From the NCBI RefSeq assembly GCF_000002985.6, contig NC_003284.9, forward strand, positions 11,780,001 through 11,844,000: a stretch of DNA of 64,000 bases. Reading direction: 5' to 3'. The first letter of the stretch is position 1; every line of letters begins with the position of its first letter. Source of the DNA: Caenorhabditis elegans (Eukaryota; Nematoda; Chromadorea; Rhabditida; Rhabditidae). Position numbers and translations under genes: made by a program. Below are positions 59,524-64,000 of the stretch, one piece after another. The notes beneath the pieces are model-generated. The model saw only the letters and a list, made by a program, of their open reading frames with translations, did no database searches and was not told where the DNA came from.

Positions 59524-62500
59524 AGCCATTCTCAGTCAGTGATTTTTTAAAGAGTACACTATTTTTTCCTGTATACCAGATAGTTCTAAGTATTTTTAAA
59601 AATAAATCCCATTTTCGTTATTCCACTTTAAAAAATTTCACAACACAATGTTTTAATAACGTTTAAAACTGTTCAATGAATTTTAAACCTTGATCAAGTT
59701 GCAAAAATGCTCATTCTTGCACAAAAAACTTCAGAAATTCAATATACCATTGGCAAAATATCAGCTGCTTGCAAAGTGTTCGGATTTTTTTTTCAATTCC
59801 TGAAACTATAGAACTGTACAACGTTTTGCACAACAGCAGGAATAGTTCTTGCATCTGAGCAAGTTCAAGAGTTCAGATTGCCAAGTTTCAGACAATTTTA
59901 ATATGAAACAAGCGTCTATATTTCTCCAACCGACTTCATTTTCAAATTCCTAGATATTTGCAGAAAAAAAAACAATTGAAAGATTTTATATAAAAATCGG
60001 ATTTTGTTTCAGGATATCTTCAACTATTTTTTATCAATGCCTCCCATCGTTCAATATCGTTGTACCAATGTTAGTTAGGCCCCAATCTGTTTATTTTAAC
60101 AAAATTGTAAACAAATTTTAGTTTCGACTCCATAATGCTAGATAAATATTGTCACCTGAAAGTAGTACATACATAGATCACGAAAGTTTGTTTTTCAGGT
60201 AGCTCATTTATAAAATGTTTTGATCAACAATAAAACCAAAGTTAAAAACAATTAATGCACACCAGAAATCAAAAAAGTTGCTAAAAGTGTTCTCTTCTGA
60301 TCATTGTAAAAATTAAAAGTACATTCAAAAATCATGATATAATTTAGAAATTTTAAAGAGATTCTAAGCAAAAGTTATTTAATAATATAATCAGTCGTTC
60401 GGTTTTTAGTTTCTCATATGAATATTTGAACCAAACTTTTCTGTTTTCATAATTTTTTTAATACCCAATATCTAATTTTCAAAATTAAAGTAGACAGGCA
60501 GTTTGTCAAATTTTGCTAACTTTTCGCGAAAAATAATTTAGTGTCACATTTTGGTGTGAGATTCTGCAACTATTTTTTTATCCGTAGGATTTCCTGAATT
60601 CATGTTGCATTTTTCGTCCTTTTGTGTATATCAAAGTGGTGCGAAACACGATTCTTGATGTTTTAAAAGGTTTCGGAAATTTTTTGTATTCAGAACTATT
60701 TTATTTTTCTCGGAAATTATTCATTTTTATTGTTGTCTTCACACCCAGTAATCTCATTTCCAAAAAAAAACTTTAGAGTTTATCTTTTGTGTCTGTACTT
60801 TTACAATTTTTGTTCATCACACTGCACGTAAATGCAAATGAAAAGCAAAAACAGAACGTCGAAAGCAGTCAGTTAGTCTAATGAAATAAAGCTCAATGCT
60901 CTCTTTTTTACCGCCCCGTTTCACTTCTGAAGCACTCTTTTCTTTCCTTCCGGCTGAGCCTCCCGAGCTGCTAACAATGAAAAGATGGAGTGAAAAAAGA
61001 GTGAAGAAATAAATGAGAAGAAGCAAGAATAGAGCATTCGTTGTCCGCCCAATTTAGAATTGAATTGAGCGGCTAGTAAAAATAAATAGTAATCTATTCC
61101 GATTTGTAAAAAAACACCCACGTAGAGTTTGTTTCACCATTTAATTGTAGATTTCTTGCTACTCTATTAGATGTTTTTTAGTCCACATAATTAACAACAT
61201 TAACGTTGCTAACATAGTTTTCAAATGTTACTTTTAAGAATTGAGAAAGCAATGATATCGTTGACAGAAGGTTTTTTAACATCTATTATTGTACCGAAGT
61301 CTTGTTGCTAGTTTACATACATGAAGATGTATTGTTTTCAAAACAATTACTCTTTTCTCCTTGTTTTGAAAAAAACTCTAGTTGTGAAAGCTCTTACGTA
61401 ATAAGTCACAAGGTAGTTCCGGTCAAAAATAGAATCCAGCTCTAGACTGCGTGAAACATATAGCTGGTAATTAATTTTTGTAAATATGTGTCCGAGTCAT
61501 AAGGCAACACATCTCAATATAAATGTGATGCAGCTACGACCGAATAAGTGTATGAGCTGTGTTTGGGTCGAAAGTTTTCTGTTTAAATTTCCATTACTTG
61601 TGCATACCATATGTTTCTTAAAGCGTTGCACTCACCATGCTTGTCTTGAGATTTTACTCTGAATATCTATGTATGGACCGTTCACATAGTGCGCTTTGAT
61701 AACATACATCGCGCTTATCGTTGGCTTCAAAATTTTTTATTATTTTCTAAGTCTTGCATCTAGAAACCATTAGAATGATGGCTTTCGCTCTCATCAAATT
61801 GTCAGTTTTGAAAAAAAGAGCACGTCGGAAGATTCCAGGTTTCAGTAAAATTGTTTTTTATTTAAACCCAGATTGCTACTTGATCAGAAATAATCGAATC
61901 ACAGACATGGAGAAAAGAATAAACATTAGGTCATTTAACATCCTCTTCCACTTCTGTTTACATTTTGGAATCTGGTGATAATTTGATATATAATATGATT
62001 TAAAAATACCAAACTTCCAAATTGCCAAGCTTGAAAACTTCACAGCCAACAACTGTTTAGTTCAATTGACTTGAGCCATGTTGTTAACGAAACTTTCGAT
62101 TTTGTTCCACCAGTAATCACCCAAATATCATTTTCCGAGAATAAGGGTTGTTAAAGTAATCACTAAATTCTAATCTTCATTGTGTCACTACTCATTAATT
62201 TTTTCCTTCGCGAGATTCTATTCACAATCAATTTAAGTTATCGGCAACGTGACAAATTTGATTAATTTCGTCAAAATGTCTTTTTTTTCAATGCTAAACA
62301 CAAATTTCAAAAGTTTTCATATTTTTGAAAATATTATGTAAAAGCTTCATGAATGCCTATTTATTCAAAATGTTCCATGCTCAGTAATAATAAATTTTAG
62401 CCTATTTTCGATTTCGTCATAAGCTTGTTGTTGATTTATAACATTAAAAATCAGGTAATAAATTAGAAAAAATTATTCAACTGATTATGGAAATTCGCAC

Positions 62501-63665
62501 ATAAATCTCAGCATTGCAAAATAGTCCAATGATGAAATACGATACGATTTCATATAAGTTCATGACCAAATTTGCAATTTATGAAAGTGAGCTGTCAAAC
62601 TTTTTTAAACTCTGCTTTCGTTTATTCAAAATCACTGGTACCTAATCTGTGATTAAATATTTCCTAATTAATTAAAGTTACTGTCAATTTGAGCATACTT
62701 ATTTATATTTCACACGAGTTTTTTTGAAACGTCACAGTAGTTTTTGTTCTGAAAGGGTCAATTCTCTGAACACATCAGTCATTGGTCGGATACAAATATT
62801 AATGTTGTCTTTCTTTTTCCCTTATTCTAGGCATCCGTAATTCCATTACGAGATTGCGAAACCATGCGAGAAAAAAATTTGATTTTTGTTTGGATTTTCT
62901 TGCGCCAAAATTATGTGCTTAATAATGATATAGAGAAGTTGGACAAAGTTTATTTATGTATAAATACAATGAGCCGGTAAATCTCGTGCAATTTTTTTGT
63001 TGTTTTAAATTTTTAGGTACAGTTTTGCATCTACATTTCCAAAAGAAAGCTAGTTGTAAGAACAATTAATAACTCGAAAACTGCTTATTTGGGCATTTGT
63101 AGACTCTTGAAACTAGTAATTAAATTATGCGGGAACATTGGAATATTTCATTCTCTGCTAAAAAATAAACGTACACTTTCTATTATTTTTCTGTTGAAAA
63201 AAACAGCATTTTCTTGCAATCTGAAAACTAATGTAACAGCGATGAGATAAGGTTTGTGTAAACTGATATGTAGATTTATAGTTTTTAATCATCCTGGAAT
63301 CTAATTGGTTGACAATTCAGATCACAATTACTATAAAAGAACGTTTTGTTCTGTCGTTTTTAATGAGCGAAATGTTTTGTATGATCTTTAATTGTCATCA
63401 ATATGAACGGACGCTATACTTTCGTTACATACATGTGTACCCGTTGTCATGGACTGATGTTGAGAACATTATGATACATTATTGTTTACAATAATATTTC
63501 TTTTTATTTAGTTCCTTGTCTATCATTAATAACTTTACTCATTCTTCTTTATTTATTTTACGTTTAATCAGCCATAAATTTTATTCCAGAGCATCTCACT
63601 TCAGCATTTTTAAAGTTTTAATTTTAAATGTTTGTTTGTTTATTCTAAAAAAACAATTACAGGAC
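59524..63665. other. gene-poor stretch, 4.1 kb
   Basis: AT-rich with no recognisable exon. A GC-richer, pyrimidine/purine-skewed block lies at 60895-61075 (CCGCCCCGTTTCACTTC, CCGGCTGAGCCTCCCGAG) and may be regulatory. Short open frames are F/K/L-rich and unsupported. Confidence 0.4.
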
Positions 63666-64000
63666 ATGCTGCTCCTGCGTATTATTGTCTCAGGCATCTG
63701 TCTTGTAGCTCTTGCTCACAGCTATCGCGAAGAACCATACCACACTCTCAAAGTTCCATTCAGTTCAGCAAAAGGAGGACAGATTTCAAAGGAGGTATTC
63801 ATCGAGTTCTACTCCCACACTGGTAAAATTTAATCATAGTTACATATCAGCATAATTTAAATTGCAGTTCTCACTGAACAGGATGTTGCACTGCGTATGA
63901 CAGTACTATCTTCCGAAGAAGTGTCAATGTCTGTCGACAAATGTGGAAAGAGACTATTCGAAACATCTGAAGACATCAAGAATGCGACTTATCTATTCAC
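63666..64000 (+). CDS. signal-peptide protein, N-terminal part only
   Basis: Two exons are visible, 63666-63822 and 63868 onward, joined in phase 1; the gene runs off the window. The start MLLLRIIVSGICLVALAHSY is a classical signal peptide, so the product enters the secretory pathway. The following part (YREEPYHTLKVPFSSAKGGQ, ISKEVFIEFYSHT, VLTEQDVALRMTVLSSEEVS, MSVDKCGKRLF, SEDIKNATYLF) looks beta-rich with one N-x-T glycosylation site and one Cys, as in an extracellular domain of a membrane or secreted protein. I do not recognise the family. AACAATTACAG three bases before the ATG may be a trans-splice acceptor, or the ATG may be internal to a longer gene. Confidence 0.65.

Noticed and set aside
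60817-61121. Possible membrane protein on the minus strand
   Set aside because: Two overlapping hydrophobic frames in a GC/pyrimidine-skewed block, with no splice sites and no preferred frame.

Overview
The window reads as nematode nuclear DNA and almost certainly Caenorhabditis elegans (or a very close relative), chromosome X. The evidence is its AT-rich intergenic sequence, short introns ending in TTTTCAG-like acceptors, acceptor sites placed just upstream of start codons as expected for spliced-leader trans-splicing, palindromic TTAA-flanked repeats, and a complete gene that I recognise as rsd-3 (ENTH-domain epsinR/CLINT1 homologue). The X assignment and species are inference from rsd-3 and a TAF7 paralogue, not from any search.

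Layout. 0-5 kb: a minus-strand eight-exon gene of unknown function (378 aa) and a possible 47-codon small ORF. 5.7-9.8 kb: three abutting tandem arrays (26 bp, 26 bp, 11 bp), about 4 kb in total. 9.8-18.5 kb: gene-poor DNA with palindromic repeats and one microRNA-like hairpin. 18.5-23.3 kb: rsd-3 (+), with a tRNA-Arg 5' half stranded in an intron. 24.2-25.3 kb: a small secreted protein gene (+). 26.0-34.0 kb: a 15-exon minus-strand gene for a Smad-like, MH2-only protein resembling Drosophila Expansion, with two alternative first exons and a tRNA-Arg(UCG) nested in an intron on the same strand. 34.7-35.2 kb: a GC-rich island between the divergent starts. 35-44 kb: mostly non-coding, with two candidate distal exons and a hAT-type MITE with a clean 8-bp target duplication. 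44.2-55.9 kb: a 27-exon plus-strand gene for a long coiled-coil protein of the MTCL/SOGA type, with alternative starts. 56.2-57.5 kb: a convergent TAF7-family gene (-). 57.5-63.7 kb: gene-poor. 63.7 kb to the end: the first exons of a signal-peptide protein, cut by the window.

The genes are unrelated single-copy eukaryotic genes, not an operon: RSD-3 acts in membrane traffic and systemic RNAi, the MH2 protein probably in signalling, the coiled-coil protein probably on the cytoskeleton, and TAF7 in TFIID. The most unusual material is the triple tandem array, the alternative N-termini of the coiled-coil gene (an MPRIP/Outspread-like Cys-Cys-Cys-His module versus an N-myristoylation signal plus a duplicated Ser-rich motif), and the MH2 gene.

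All exon structures were built by hand from splice consensus and reading-frame continuity; none is supported here by transcript data.
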